A stretch of 19,296 bases of DNA, from the NCBI GenBank assembly GCA_019136395.1, contig JAGVUH010000140.1, forward strand, positions 1-19,296, given 5' to 3'. Of this stretch, positions 1 through 8,709 are shown piece by piece. Each line of letters starts with the position of its first letter. Positions within the stretch are counted from its first letter, which is position 1. Below the pieces are notes generated by a model. It was not told where the DNA came from. It worked only from the letters and a program-made list of their open reading frames with translations, and searched no databases. Position numbers and translations under genes: made by a program. This stretch comes from Gammaproteobacteria bacterium (GTDB lineage: Bacteria; Pseudomonadota; Gammaproteobacteria; Chromatiales; Chromatiaceae).

Positions 1-332
1 CCACGCAGGGCGCCGGTGGCGGCGCCAAAGCCGTCGGGGTCAAAGCCGGCATGGGCGTCGTAGACCAGATAATCGAGTTCCTCGCCCAGCAGTCGCGGAC
101 CGGCGGCGAGGGGGCGCCGATCATCGGGTCCGGGACCATCGGATAGCCAGACGCCCTGGCCCGGATTTGCCGCCAGACAGACCTCCGCAGCCAGCCGACA
201 CCAGGAGGCGGAACCGGCGAGGAGCAGGGCCAGGCGATGTCGGCGCTGCCGGGCCAAGCACAGCCCGGACGCGACGAGCTGACGGAGGGTCTCCGCCTGC
301 TGGGTGTCCGAAAAAATGGCTTTGTTTCGCAA
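1..332 (-). CDS. tmcA: tRNA(Met) cytidine acetyltransferase TmcA, N-terminal part (cut by window edge)
   Basis: The minus-strand reading gives a peptide resembling the N-terminal domain of TmcA, the enzyme that acetylates the wobble cytidine (ac4C34) of elongator tRNA-Met using acetyl-CoA and ATP. Visible family-like stretches are RRHRLALLLAGSASW (compare RRLLVLSGEEGW in the E. coli protein, from memory) and ELDYLVYDAHAGFDPDGF (compare FRHAVFDARHGFDAAAF). The ATPase and acetyltransferase parts lie beyond base 1. No ATG or GTG lies near the expected N-terminus. I chose TTG at 332 because AAGG sits five bases upstream of it and it leaves about 31 residues before LALLLAG, close to the E. coli spacing. 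The frame stays open upstream to an alternative GTG at 434 and beyond, through a direct-repeat region. Identity is fairly secure; the start is not. Confidence 0.72.
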   Translation of the reverse strand, partial: MRNKAIFSDTQQAETLRQLVASGLCLARQRRHRLALLLAGSASWCRLAAEVCLAANPGQGVWLSDGPGPDDRRPLAAGPRLLGEELDYLVYDAHAGFDPDGFGAATGALR

Positions 333-374
333 AATGACCTTTTCAAGCAGTCCAAAAATGGCTGTTTCGCAAAT
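313..374. repeat. Imperfect direct repeat upstream of tmcA
   Basis: Two imperfect copies occur about 40 bases apart: 313-335 (AAAATGGCTTTGTTTCGCAA and three more bases) and 355-374 (AAAATGGCTGTTTCGCAAAT). They differ mainly by two extra T bases in the first copy. The stretch is richer in A and T than its surroundings. The first copy overlaps the chosen TTG start of tmcA. It may be the edge of a small dispersed element; only these two copies are visible here. Confidence 0.6.
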
Positions 375-449
375 GGCCCAGCAAACACTAGCCGCCGCGC
401 TGGCTAGCCGACCCGCCCCATCCGAATCCGGCACGATTTTCTGTTTGCA

Positions 450-477
450 TTGCCTGGCCTTGGCGATGTTGTTATCT
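450..477 (+). promoter_or_regulatory. Putative promoter of the tumE-tumA pair
   Basis: TTGCCT at 450-455 and TTATCT at 472-477 are separated by 16 bases and fit a sigma-70 type -35/-10 pair. Transcription would start close to the ATG at 486. No Shine-Dalgarno sequence precedes that ATG, so the transcript may be nearly leaderless. Motif-based only. Confidence 0.4.
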
Positions 478-485
478 TGTCCAAC

Positions 486-782
486 ATGGCCGCTCAACCC
501 TTGTTCAACCGCCGCATCCAGTTGCGCGCGAATGTGTTCGCGGAACTGGTTGCCTGGAAACTACCGCGACCGGTCAGCGGCTGCCAACACCGCTACAAAT
601 ACCGCCTCGCCCTGGTGAAGGACGGTGATTGCGTGTTGCGATACGACGACGAGGCGGGAAAAGGGGATCACCGCCACCGGAACGGGCGGGAAAGTGGCTA
701 CCACTTCACTGAAATTGAACAACTGATCGCCGATTTCATGGCCGATGTCACGAGGTGCCAGCATGACGACGATAACCTTTGA
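486..782 (+). CDS. TumE-family (DUF6516) toxin of a type II toxin-antitoxin pair
   Basis: This is a 98-residue protein with the central signature of the DUF6516/TumE family: HRYKYRLALV at about residues 35-44, then RYDDEAGKGDHRH around residues 51-63, then FTEIEQLIADFMADV near the C-terminus. In the family the GKGDHRH segment is the most conserved part and is probably functional; the molecular target is not something the sequence shows. I chose the ATG at 486 rather than the in-frame ATG at 450 because homologues begin about here and a promoter-like element ends at 477. The gene overlaps the downstream winged-helix partner by 20 bases, the usual tight toxin-antitoxin arrangement with toxin first. 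Family assignment is from memory of the motif; toxicity is inferred. Confidence 0.75.
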   Translation: MAAQPLFNRRIQLRANVFAELVAWKLPRPVSGCQHRYKYRLALVKDGDCVLRYDDEAGKGDHRHRNGRESGYHFTEIEQLIADFMADVTRCQHDDDNL

Positions 783-1110
783 TGTCCGCACCCTCGAGGA
801 TAACCTCGCGGATTTTGCCGAGGCCTGGAAGACAGGGCAACCCAGCGACCCCCGGATCAGTTTCGCCACCCCGGAACTCCTCTGGCAGGCGCTGACCGCC
901 AAACGCTGGCGAATTTTGCAGACCATGGCTGGAACCGGACCCCTCTCCATTCGGGAATTGGCCCGCAGGGTCCAGCGCGATGTCAAAGCCGTCCATGCGG
1001 ATGTCATGGCACTGCGCAAAGCCGGCATAGTGGAAAAAACCGCCGAGGGCAAGATCCATTTCCCGTATGACGCGATCCATGTCGATTTCGTCATGAAAGC
1101 CGCTGCTTGA
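763..1110 (+). CDS. TumA-family winged-helix antitoxin / transcriptional regulator
   Basis: This 115-residue protein has a winged helix-turn-helix DNA-binding region at about residues 45-100. ILQTMAGTGPLSIRELARRV is followed by a recognition-helix-like segment (KAVHADVMALRKAGIVEKT) and a short wing (GKIHF). It resembles MarR-like HVO_A0114/TumA regulators found next to DUF6516 toxins. The ATG at 763 is preceded by GAGGTG at 752-757 with a five-base gap, a good ribosome-binding site, and is preferred over the in-frame upstream ATG at 745. The start lies inside tumE, so the two are almost certainly co-transcribed and possibly translationally coupled. By analogy it should neutralise the toxin and repress the shared promoter upstream of 486. 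Both roles are inferred from family and context. Confidence 0.75.
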   Translation: MTTITFDVRTLEDNLADFAEAWKTGQPSDPRISFATPELLWQALTAKRWRILQTMAGTGPLSIRELARRVQRDVKAVHADVMALRKAGIVEKTAEGKIHFPYDAIHVDFVMKAAA

Positions 1111-1197
1111 TCCCTTTCTAGCTGCAAGTAGATGCCTGGGCCACCCTGGTCGGGGGATCGCGGCGCGATTGCTCCGGCGTCCCCGCGGCGAGGGGAT

Positions 1198-1203
1198 TAT
1201 ACT
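1198..1203 (+). promoter_or_regulatory. Putative -10 element for the RND efflux operon
   Basis: TATACT at 1198-1203, inside GATTATACTGCC, is a good -10 match about 34 bases upstream of the chosen adaptor start at 1237. No convincing -35 lies at the right distance. A small palindrome, ATCGC-GGC-GCGAT (1157-1169), sits just upstream and could bind a regulator, but no efflux regulator gene is adjacent. Confidence 0.4.
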
Positions 1204-1236
1204 GCCGCCCTCCGCCCTTCCTCCGGTTTCCGCCCC

Positions 1237-2607
1237 ATGTCCATCGCCGCCCACCTTGCCCGCCGCCCACTCTCCATCCTGCTGTTTTCCCTGGCCCTGA
1301 CCCCCTTGAGCTTCGCCCCGTCGCCGCTGGCCGCCGCGACGCCGCCGCCGGCCGAGGAGAAGGCGCCCGTGCCCGCGGTCGTGGTCACCGCCATCGAGGA
1401 GGGGCTGGTGGACAAGCAGGAGCGCTTCATCGGCACCATCAAGGCCATCCAGTCGGTGGACATCAAGGCCCGGGTGGAGGGCTTCCTCACCAAGCTGGCC
1501 TTCGCTCAGGGGGCCATGGTCGCCAAGGATCAACTCCTTTATCAGACCGAGCAGGCCCCCTTCCAGGCCACCCTTGACGGCGCCAAGGCGCAACTGGCCG
1601 TGGCCCAGGCCAGCCAGGCGGCGGCGGAGGCCGATCTGGCCAACAAACAGCTCGACCTCGATCGTCAGGATACCTTGCTAAAGAAGGGCGACACCTCCCA
1701 GGCCAATCGCGACAAGGCCAAGGCCCAGCGCGACGAGGCCCAGGCGGCGGTGGACAAGGGCAAGGCCCAGGGTGAGGACGCCAAGGCGTCGATCGCCACC
1801 GCCCAGATCAACCTGGGCTACACCACCATCACCAGCCCCATCGCCGGGCGCATCGGCCCCACCAAGTACACCGAGGGCAACCTGGTCAACACCGCCAGCG
1901 GTACCCTCGCCACCGTGGTCCAGCTCGATCCCATCCGCGCCGTCTTCTCCATTCCCGGCGCGATCTTCGTGCGCATCGCCGAGATGACCGATGGGGATGG
2001 GCTGGAGGTCATCCGCAAAAAGTTCATTCCCAAGCTCATCCTGCCGACGGGAGCGACCTACGCCCACCCCGGGGAGATCGCCTTTGTCGATAACCAGGTC
2101 GATCCACGCACCGGCACCGTCGCCGTTTACGCCGATTTCCCCAACCCCGAGCAGATGCTCTTGCCCGGTCAGTTCATCGCCGCCGTGATCCATAGCGCCG
2201 AACAGGAGCGCCAGCCCCTGGTGCCGGCCTCGGCCATCCAGCGGACCAAGGACGGCGAACAGGTCTTCGTGGTGGGAGCCGACAACCGGGTGGCGGTGCG
2301 CGCGGTCAAGACCGGGGCCCAGGTGGGTACCAACTATGCCGTCCTCTCGGGCCTGCAGGTGGGGGACATCGTCATCGTCTCCGGGGAGCAGAAGGTCAAG
2401 CCGGGCATGGTCGTGAAGCCGGTGAAGCAGAGTCAAACCGATGGGGATGCCGCCAAGGCGGCCCCATCCAAGCCCGCGACGACGGGCCAGGGCGGGGACA
2501 AGGCGCCGGCGAGTGCCCCGGCGGCCCCCGCCGGGGCGGCCAAGGACGCGGCAACCCAGAAGAATGCCGGCGGTGGTGAAGGCAGCCAGGCGGAGCAGCG
2601 CCCATGA
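1237..2607 (+). CDS. RND efflux periplasmic adaptor (membrane fusion protein, AcrA/MexA type)
   Basis: This 456-residue periplasmic adaptor should link the inner-membrane pump to the outer-membrane channel. The start at 1237 begins a signal peptide (a positively charged N-terminus, then a hydrophobic stretch ending near SPLAAA). I see no lipobox cysteine, so it is probably a soluble or signal-anchored form. Biotinyl-lipoyl half-motifs flank a long Ala/Lys/Gln-rich coiled-coil hairpin (about residues 105-185): IKARVEGFL before it and [17 protein letters not shown] after it. The beta-barrel and membrane-proximal domains follow. The last 60 or so residues are a low-complexity Ala/Pro/Lys/Gly tail. 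An in-frame ATG at 1132 would add 35 residues with no signal-like character and was rejected. The gene overlaps the pump gene by ATGA (2604-2607), indicating translational coupling. Confidence 0.93.
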   Translation: MSIAAHLARRPLSILLFSLALTPLSFAPSPLAAATPPPAEEKAPVPAVVVTAIEEGLVDKQERFIGTIKAIQSVDIKARVEGFLTKLAFAQGAMVAKDQLLYQTEQAPFQATLDGAKAQLAVAQASQAAAEADLANKQLDLDRQDTLLKKGDTSQANRDKAKAQRDEAQAAVDKGKAQGEDAKASIATAQINLGYTTITSPIAGRIGPTKYTEGNLVNTASGTLATVVQLDPIRAVFSIPGAIFVRIAEMTDGDGLEVIRKKFIPKLILPTGATYAHPGEIAFVDNQVDPRTGTVAVYADFPNPEQMLLPGQFIAAVIHSAEQERQPLVPASAIQRTKDGEQVFVVGADNRVAVRAVKTGAQVGTNYAVLSGLQVGDIVIVSGEQKVKPGMVVKPVKQSQTDGDAAKAAPSKPATTGQGGDKAPASAPAAPAGAAKDAATQKNAGGGEGSQAEQRP

Positions 2608-5600
2608 TCTCCCGGGTCTTCGTCGAGCGGCCCCGGCTGGCGTCGGTCGTCTCCATCGTCCTGGTGGTGGCCGGGCTCCTGGCCATCAAGGCCATCCCCG
2701 TCGCCCAATACCCCAACATCACCCCGCCGGTGGTCATGGTCAACGCCACTTACCCCGGCGCCGACGCCGAGACCATCGCCAGTACCGTCGGTGGCCCCAT
2801 CGAGCAGCAGGTCAACGGCGTCCAGGACATGCTCTACATGTCCTCGGTCTCCTCCGCCGCGGGGACCTATGCCCTGACGGTGACCTTCGCCGTGGGCACG
2901 GACCCGGACATCGCCCAGGTCAACACCCAGAACCGGGTCTCCCAGGCCCTGGCCCTGCTGCCCACCGAGGTCCAGGACCTGGGGGTGACGGTCCAGGCCG
3001 AGGCCACCAACCTGCTGCTGGTGGTCAATGTCTATTCCCCGGACGACAGCAAGAGCGCCCTCTTCCTGTCCAACTTCGCCACCATCAACGTCCAGAACGA
3101 GCTGGCGCGGGTGGCGGGGGTCGGTCAGGCCAACCAGTTTGGCCCCCTCAATTACTCCATGCGCATCTGGATCGAGCCGGAAAAAATGGCCGCCCTGGGC
3201 ATCGCGCCGGAGGATGTGGTCAACGCGGTGCGCAAGCAGAACCTCCAGGCCGCCCTGGGTTCGGTGGGTGGGCCGCCCATCGGCGACGATCAGGTCTTCC
3301 AGTTCACCGTCGTCACCGAGGGGCAACTGGTCCAGCCCGAGGAGTTTGAGGACATCGTGGTCCGCACCAGCGCCGACGGCGGTATCGTCCGCGTCCGGGA
3401 TATCGCCCGGGTGGAGTTGGGGTCGCAGATGTACAGCTCCTTCTCCAAGTTCAACGGCAAGCCGACGGCGGCCATCGGTATCTACCAGGCGCCGGGGGCC
3501 AATGCCTTGCAGGTGGCCAAGGACGTGCGCGCCGAGCTCGAGGCGTTGAAATCCCGCTTCCCGGATGGGGTCGCGGGAGAGGTTATGTACGACTCGACCC
3601 TGTTCGTCCAGGCCTCCATCGCCGAGATCATCTCCACCCTGGCCATCACGGCGGTGATCGTGCTGCTGGTGGTGTACATTTTTCTACAGGATATCCGGGC
3701 GACCATCGTCCCGGCCCTGACCATCCCCGTCTCCCTGATCGGCGTCTTCATCGTCCTGCTGGCGGCGGGCTTCTCCGCCAACACCATCAGTCTGTTCGCC
3801 GTGGTGCTGGCCATCGGGCTGGTGGTGGACGACGCCATCGTGGTGGTGGAGAACGTCCAGCGCGTCATGCTCGAGGAAGGGCTGGACCGGCGGGCGGCGA
3901 CCCTCAAGGCCATGGAACAGGTCACCGGGCCCATCGTCTCCACCACCCTGGTGCTGTTCGCCATCTTCGCCCCGGTGGCCTTCCTGCCGGGCATCAGTGG
4001 CGGCCTTTTCCAGCAGTTCTCACTCACCATCGCCACGGCGGTGGCCATCTCCGCCATCAATGCCCTGACCCTTTCGCCCATGCTCTGCGCCCTCTTTCTG
4101 GGGACCCCCAAGGAGGCCAAGCGCGGGCCCTTCGCCTGGTTCAACCAGGGGCTGGACGCCACCCGCAACGGTTATGTGCGGGTGGTGGGACTGATCGCCC
4201 GCCGCTCCATCGTCGCTGGCCTGATCATCATCCTGGTCGGCGGGGCGGCGGTGTGGATTCTGGACCGGCTGCCCACGGGCTTCATCCCCAACGAAGACCA
4301 GGGCGTCCTCTTCGCCGATATCAAGCTGCCCACCGGGGCGGCCCTGCCGCGGGCTATCCAGGTCCTCGATCAGGTCGCGGAGATTGCCCGTTCCACGCCG
4401 GGGGTGGCCAATGTCCTCACCGTCACCGGCTACAGCATGCTCACCGGCGCCGCCTCCTCCAATTCCGGCCTGGGGGTCTTCGTCCTGGACCCCTGGGACG
4501 ACCGCAAGACGGCGGAGACCCAGATCCGCGGCCTGATCGGGGCCATGGAGGCCCGCTTCGCCGCCATCGCCGATGCCGAGGTCCTGGTCTTTCCGCCGCC
4601 CCCCATCCCTGGTCTCGGCAACGCCGGCGGCTTCACCTACCAGCTCGAAGGGCTGGGGGGCCAGTCCTCCCAGGAGCTGACCCAGGTCCTCAACGGCCTG
4701 ATGACCGCGGCGCGCCAGGAGCCCAGCATCGCCTCGGCCTATTCCACCTTCGACGCCGACGTGCCCCAACTCTTCCTCGACCTGGACCGCACCCAGGCGG
4801 AATATCTCCAGGTACCGGTCGCGGACGTCTTCTCGACCCTGCAATCGGTCTTCGGCAGCACCTTCGTCAACAACTTCACCTACCTGGGCCAGACCTACCA
4901 GGTCAACGTCCAGGCGGACCAGACCGCCCGGGCCCGGGTGGACCAGATCGGGGAGACCTATGTCCGTTCCAATACGGGCGCCATGGTGCCCATCGGGGTG
5001 CTGGCGGAGGTGCGCGACGACTTGGGCGCCGATCTGGTGTTCCGTTACAACCAGTTCCCCACCGCCGCCATCAACGGCAGCACCGCGCGTGGCTATACCA
5101 GCGGCGAGTCCATGGCGGCCATGGAGGCGGTGTCTAAACAGACGCTGCCGCAGGGGTTTGGCTTCGAGTGGACCGGCATGTCCCTCCAAGAGGCCCAGCA
5201 AAGCGCTGGGGTCGAGGCGGCCATCTTTGGCTTGGCGGTGCTTTTCGGCTATCTCTTCCTGGTGGCCCTGTATGAAAGCTGGACCATCCCCTTCTCGGTG
5301 CTGACCTCGGTCGCCGTGGCGGTCCTCGGCGCCGCGGGAGGGCTGATGTTGCGCCATCTGGAGAACGACCTTTACGCCCAGATCGGCCTGGTGCTGCTCA
5401 TCGGCCTGGCGGCCAAGAACGCCATCCTCATTGTCGAATTCGCCAAGGAACAGCACGAGGCGGGCAAGGGCCTGTACGACGCCGCCCTGGCCGGAGCGCG
5501 GATGCGCTTCCGCGCCGTGCTCATGACCGCCCTGGCCTTCATCATCGGCCTGCTGCCCCTGGTGATCGCCACCGGCGCCGGGGCCAACTCCCGCGTCCAC

Positions 5601-5771
5601 CTGGGCACCACGGTGCTCAGCGGCATGCTGGCGGCGACCCTGTTTGGCATCCTCGTCATCCCTGGCCTCTATGTCATGTTCCAGGGCATGGCGGAAGGGT
5701 CGGGACGCTGGGTCCGGCGGCTGCGTGGCCAGCCCAAGGCAGTGGCCAGCGCGGAGCGGGAGGCCTCATGA
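2604..5771 (+). CDS. RND efflux pump, HAE1 (AcrB/MexB) family inner-membrane transporter
   Basis: This 1055-residue proton-driven drug/hydrophobe exporter has the typical length of the family (E. coli AcrB is 1049). It opens with the first membrane helix and the family-typical [20 protein letters not shown] segment. The proton-relay residues are present: the Asp pair in [14 protein letters not shown] (D409-D410) and the Lys in [14 protein letters not shown] (K938). Large periplasmic porter and docking loops lie between helices 1-2 and 7-8, and the sequence shows the duplicated-half organisation of RND pumps. It starts inside the stop codon of the adaptor gene, so the two form an operon. The substrate range cannot be read from sequence; AcrB-like pumps expel dyes, detergents and antibiotics. 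It should work as a trimer with the adaptor and a TolC-type channel such as the one at 6063. Confidence 0.96.
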   Translation: MISRVFVERPRLASVVSIVLVVAGLLAIKAIPVAQYPNITPPVVMVNATYPGADAETIASTVGGPIEQQVNGVQDMLYMSSVSSAAGTYALTVTFAVGTDPDIAQVNTQNRVSQALALLPTEVQDLGVTVQAEATNLLLVVNVYSPDDSKSALFLSNFATINVQNELARVAGVGQANQFGPLNYSMRIWIEPEKMAALGIAPEDVVNAVRKQNLQAALGSVGGPPIGDDQVFQFTVVTEGQLVQPEEFEDIVVRTSADGGIVRVRDIARVELGSQMYSSFSKFNGKPTAAIGIYQAPGANALQVAKDVRAELEALKSRFPDGVAGEVMYDSTLFVQASIAEIISTLAITAVIVLLVVYIFLQDIRATIVPALTIPVSLIGVFIVLLAAGFSANTISLFAVVLAIGLVVDDAIVVVENVQRVMLEEGLDRRAATLKAMEQVTGPIVSTTLVLFAIFAPVAFLPGISGGLFQQFSLTIATAVAISAINALTLSPMLCALFLGTPKEAKRGPFAWFNQGLDATRNGYVRVVGLIARRSIVAGLIIILVGGAAVWILDRLPTGFIPNEDQGVLFADIKLPTGAALPRAIQVLDQVAEIARSTPGVANVLTVTGYSMLTGAASSNSGLGVFVLDPWDDRKTAETQIRGLIGAMEARFAAIADAEVLVFPPPPIPGLGNAGGFTYQLEGLGGQSSQELTQVLNGLMTAARQEPSIASAYSTFDADVPQLFLDLDRTQAEYLQVPVADVFSTLQSVFGSTFVNNFTYLGQTYQVNVQADQTARARVDQIGETYVRSNTGAMVPIGVLAEVRDDLGADLVFRYNQFPTAAINGSTARGYTSGESMAAMEAVSKQTLPQGFGFEWTGMSLQEAQQSAGVEAAIFGLAVLFGYLFLVALYESWTIPFSVLTSVAVAVLGAAGGLMLRHLENDLYAQIGLVLLIGLAAKNAILIVEFAKEQHEAGKGLYDAALAGARMRFRAVLMTALAFIIGLLPLVIATGAGANSRVHLGTTVLSGMLAATLFGILVIPGLYVMFQGMAEGSGRWVRRLRGQPKAVASAEREAS

Positions 5772-5787
5772 GGTATCCCCGCCCTGG

Positions 5788-5793
5788 TATAAC
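5788..5793 (+). promoter_or_regulatory. Extended -10-like element downstream of the RND pump
   Basis: TGGTATAAC at 5785-5793 is an extended -10 match just after the pump stop codon. No -35 is obvious, and no gene follows closely on the plus strand. It may be fortuitous or an additional upstream promoter for the TolC-type gene. Confidence 0.25.
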
Positions 5794-5857
5794 GGAGCGG
5801 GTTGTTTTACCTGTCCCGCGGAGTAGTCCCCATGAGGGCCGCCATCCCTTTACCCTT

Positions 5858-5890
5858 GCCGGCCAGGGGGGCGTCGCCCCCCATGCCGGC
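5858..5890. other. Strong GC hairpin between the RND pump and tolC-type genes
   Basis: GCCGGC (5858-5863) and GCCGGC (5885-5890) can pair around an inner stem of six G (5866-5871) and six C (5877-5882) with a five-base loop; only two base pairs (CA against AT) are mismatched. No T-run follows, so this is not a classical intrinsic terminator. It could protect or attenuate the operon transcript, or be a REP-like element. The rest of 5772-6062 holds no gene I can support. Confidence 0.6.
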
Positions 5891-5937
5891 GCCTCGGACC
5901 CATTTCCGACGATCTCTATCGGGATTGATCCCTCGCA

Positions 5938-5967
5938 TTGAGCCAATGAAAGGGGCTCTCCTATAAT
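5938..5967 (+). promoter_or_regulatory. Sigma-70 type promoter for the TolC-type gene
   Basis: TTGAGC at 5938-5943 and a perfect TATAAT at 5962-5967 are spaced by 18 bases. The predicted transcript starts near 5974, giving an untranslated leader of about 90 bases. This suggests the channel gene is transcribed at least partly independently of the adaptor and pump genes. Confidence 0.65.
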
Positions 5968-6062
5968 GCCTTGAACCATTCAGGCGCCTTGAACTATTCG
6001 GGAAATCGGCCCCGATCTCCCATAAGAGCCTATTCGTCGCCATCCTCACGGGGAACGAGTTC

Positions 6063-7421
6063 ATGCGTAGACGTATTTTGACCCTCGGTCTGACCCTGGC
6101 CCTCGCGGGTGCCGGACCGGCCCTGGCCGAAGATCTGATCCAGATTTACGACCTGGCGGTGCTGAGCGATCCGTTGCTCAAGCAGGCCGAGCAGCAACTG
6201 CTGGCGACCAAGGAGGTCAAGCCCCAGTCCCTGGCCCTCCTCCTGCCCAACATTGGCGTCAATGCCTCTGGCACCTATCAGAACGTCGAGGCCTATGACG
6301 TTCAGGTCGGCCCGGAAACCCGCAACATGCGGGAAAACTTTTCCACCGGTACCGCCACGGCCACCTTGAATCAGACGGTCTATAACCGTGGCCAGTGGAT
6401 CGGGCTCCAGAAGTCGGACGACGTCATCTCCCAGGCCGAGGCCCAGTACAAGACCAATCAGATTCAGTTGATGGCGCGGACCGCCGAGGCCTATTTCAAG
6501 GTCCTGCGGGCGGCGGACCTGGTGCGGTCCGGGGAGGCCCTGATGCGGGCCAACGAGCGCCAGTTGGAGCAGTCCAAGCAGCGCTTCGAGGTGGGCCTGG
6601 TGGCGATCACCGACGTGAACGACAACCAGGCCGCCTACGACCAGTCCCGGGCCGAGGTCATCAACTACAAGAATCAATTGGAGAATGCCTGGGAGGCCCT
6701 GCGGGTCATCATCGGCCCCGTGAACGTCCCCCTGGCGCGCCTGGGCGACAACCTGCCCCTGGCGCCCCCCGAGCCCAATGACATCGAGCAGTGGACCAAG
6801 GTCGCCCTGGAGAACAATTACGACATCCAGGCGGCCTCCATGGCGGTGGCGGCGGCCAAGAAGGAGGTCGAGATCCAGCGTTCCGGCCACTATCCGACCC
6901 TGGGTCTCCAGGCGGGTTACAACCTTGATCGCAGCGGATCGGAGATGTTTGGCGGTTACGACACCGATACCTCCTACATCGGCCTGAACCTGAGCATCCC
7001 CATCTATCAGGGCGGGGCCGTGGTCTCCCGCACCCGCCAGGCCGGGCACAACCTGGGGGCGGCCCAGGAGCAACTGGACCAGACCCGCCGCAAGGTGAAC
7101 CAGGCGGTCACGGATGCCTTCCGCGGCGTCCTGTCCAGCATCAGCGAGGTCGAGGCGCGCAAGGCGGCCATCGTCGCCTCCACCAGCAAACTGGAATCCA
7201 CCCAGGCCGGCCTGGAGGTCGGCACCCGCACCCAGGTGGATGTCCTCGATGCCCAGCGGCAGCTCTTCAATAACGAATACCTGTATCTCTCGGCGCGTTA
7301 CGACTACATCCTCAACGGGATCAAGCTCTATCAGGCCACCAGCGGCCTCAATCGCGAGGCGATCGAGCGGGCCAACACCTGGCTGAATCCCGGCGATCTC
7401 CTCACCACCTCCAATCTTTGA
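6063..7421 (+). CDS. tolC: TolC-family outer-membrane efflux channel
   Basis: This 452-residue protein has a clear Sec signal peptide (MRRRILTLGLTLALAGAGPALA, cleavage expected after ALA near residue 22). The mature part shows the repeated outer-membrane efflux protein pattern of long amphipathic helices separated by beta segments. Examples are DLAVLSDPLLKQAEQQLLATKEV and its internal-repeat counterpart ALENNYDIQAASMAVAAAKKEVEIQRSGHYPTLGL, each followed by a membrane strand. SIPIYQGG and GLEVGTRTQVDVLDAQRQLFNNEYLYLSARYDYILNGIKL are typical of TolC near the second repeat and C-terminus. It should form a trimeric channel spanning the outer membrane and periplasm. Together with the adaptor and pump immediately upstream it completes a tripartite efflux system. 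It may also serve type I secretion, as TolC proteins of this subgroup do. Confidence 0.93.
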   Translation: MRRRILTLGLTLALAGAGPALAEDLIQIYDLAVLSDPLLKQAEQQLLATKEVKPQSLALLLPNIGVNASGTYQNVEAYDVQVGPETRNMRENFSTGTATATLNQTVYNRGQWIGLQKSDDVISQAEAQYKTNQIQLMARTAEAYFKVLRAADLVRSGEALMRANERQLEQSKQRFEVGLVAITDVNDNQAAYDQSRAEVINYKNQLENAWEALRVIIGPVNVPLARLGDNLPLAPPEPNDIEQWTKVALENNYDIQAASMAVAAAKKEVEIQRSGHYPTLGLQAGYNLDRSGSEMFGGYDTDTSYIGLNLSIPIYQGGAVVSRTRQAGHNLGAAQEQLDQTRRKVNQAVTDAFRGVLSSISEVEARKAAIVASTSKLESTQAGLEVGTRTQVDVLDAQRQLFNNEYLYLSARYDYILNGIKLYQATSGLNREAIERANTWLNPGDLLTTSNL

Positions 7422-7567
7422 GGTCTGATCTCCGCGGGTATCAGCCGGTCCAAGGCCATTTTCGCGGCTCCGGGTTAGGGTCAGCCTTTCCCCGCCTTCC
7501 GGCCGCCGAAATGGTTGATTAATCTCTCGTTAGCCTTACACGCCCCAGGGTCGAGCCTCCTCACTCC

Positions 7568-8671
7568 ATGTCTGGCAACAGTTTCGGCAAGTGCTTCGTC
7601 ACCACCAGCTTCGGCGAGAGCCACGGCCCCGCCATTGGCGGCATCGTCGATGGCTGCCCACCCGGGCTGGAACTGAGCGAGGCGGACCTGCAGGTCGACC
7701 TGGACCGCCGTCGGCCCGGCCAGTCCCGCCATACCACCCAGCGGCGGGAGTCGGATCGGGTACAGATCCTCTCCGGGGTCTTTGAGGGCCGGACCACGGG
7801 CACCCCCATCGCCCTGGTGATTTACAACGAGGATCAGCGCTCCAAGGACTACGCCGAGATCGCGGCCAAATTTCGTCCCGGGCACGCGGACTACACCTAT
7901 AGCTTTAAGTACGGCTTCCGGGACTATCGGGGCGGTGGCCGCGCTTCGGCCCGGGAGACGGCGATCCGCGTCGCCGCCGGCGGGATCGCCAAGAAGTATC
8001 TGCGGGAGCGGCTCGGGGTGCGGGTCCGGGGCTATCTCTCCCAGCTCGGGCCCATCCGGCCCCAGGGCTTCGACTGGGACGAGGTGGAGCGTAACCCCTT
8101 CTTTTGTGCCGACGTTGCCGCCGTCGCCGAACTGGAGGGTTACATGGACGCCCTGCGCAAGTCCGGGGACTCCATCGGCGCCGAGGTGACGGTGGTCGCC
8201 GAGGGGGTGCCGCCGGGCCTGGGCGAGCCCATCTTCGATCGCCTGGACGCCGACATCGCCCATGCCCTGATGAGCATCAACGCCGTCAAGGGGGTCGAGA
8301 TCGGCGCCGGGTTCGCCTGCGTGACCCAGAAGGGCAGCGAGCACCGGGATCAGATGACCCCGGCGGGCTTTCTCAGCAACCATGCCGGGGGCATCCTGGG
8401 CGGCATCTCCAGCGGCCAGGACATCGTCGCCCGCCTGGCCCTCAAGCCGACCTCCAGCATCCGCCTGCCCGGCCAGACGGTGGACGTGGATGGCCAGGCC
8501 ACGGAGATCGTCACCAAGGGCCGTCATGACCCCTGCGTGGGCATCCGCGCCACGCCCATTGCCGAGGCCATGCTGGCCCTGGTGCTCATGGACCACTGGC
8601 TGCGCCACCGCGCGCAGAACGCCGACGTCCGGCCGGGCGCGCCGCCGCTCTCCGCCCGGACCGGTACCTGA
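7568..8671 (+). CDS. aroC: Chorismate synthase
   Basis: This 367-residue enzyme catalyses the last step of the shikimate pathway, converting 5-enolpyruvylshikimate 3-phosphate to chorismate with reduced FMN as cofactor, in the cytoplasm. The length fits the bacterial family (about 360). Signature motifs are present: [18 protein letters not shown] at the N-terminus with GESHG at residues 16-20, [18 protein letters not shown], the FMN/substrate-binding [11 protein letters not shown] at about residues 121-131, and [13 protein letters not shown] in the C-terminal half. The start is well placed because residues 3 onward match the conserved GNSFG opening. The 146 bases upstream carry no clear promoter or ribosome-binding site. 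An MFS permease gene begins 38 bases downstream on the same strand, so the two may be co-transcribed. Confidence 0.97.
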   Translation: MSGNSFGKCFVTTSFGESHGPAIGGIVDGCPPGLELSEADLQVDLDRRRPGQSRHTTQRRESDRVQILSGVFEGRTTGTPIALVIYNEDQRSKDYAEIAAKFRPGHADYTYSFKYGFRDYRGGGRASARETAIRVAAGGIAKKYLRERLGVRVRGYLSQLGPIRPQGFDWDEVERNPFFCADVAAVAELEGYMDALRKSGDSIGAEVTVVAEGVPPGLGEPIFDRLDADIAHALMSINAVKGVEIGAGFACVTQKGSEHRDQMTPAGFLSNHAGGILGGISSGQDIVARLALKPTSSIRLPGQTVDVDGQATEIVTKGRHDPCVGIRATPIAEAMLALVLMDHWLRHRAQNADVRPGAPPLSARTGT

Positions 8672-8709
8672 TTCCGCTGGCCCGGCCCGGGGCCAGGCCT
8701 CCAGCCAGC

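Noticed and set aside
1132..1236. Upstream in-frame start for the adaptor
   Set aside because: It would put 35 non-signal residues before a normal signal peptide, and the -10-like element at 1198-1203 lies inside it.
748..1593. Minus-strand open frame of 281 codons across tumA and the adaptor 5' end
   Set aside because: It overlaps two well-supported plus-strand genes, and its Gly/Arg-rich sequence has no motif.
4020..5600. Long minus-strand open frame (526 codons) opposite the RND pump gene
   Set aside because: It lies wholly antisense to a pump gene with firm motifs. Its His/Gly/Asp/Gln-rich translation is the usual reverse shadow of GC-rich coding DNA.
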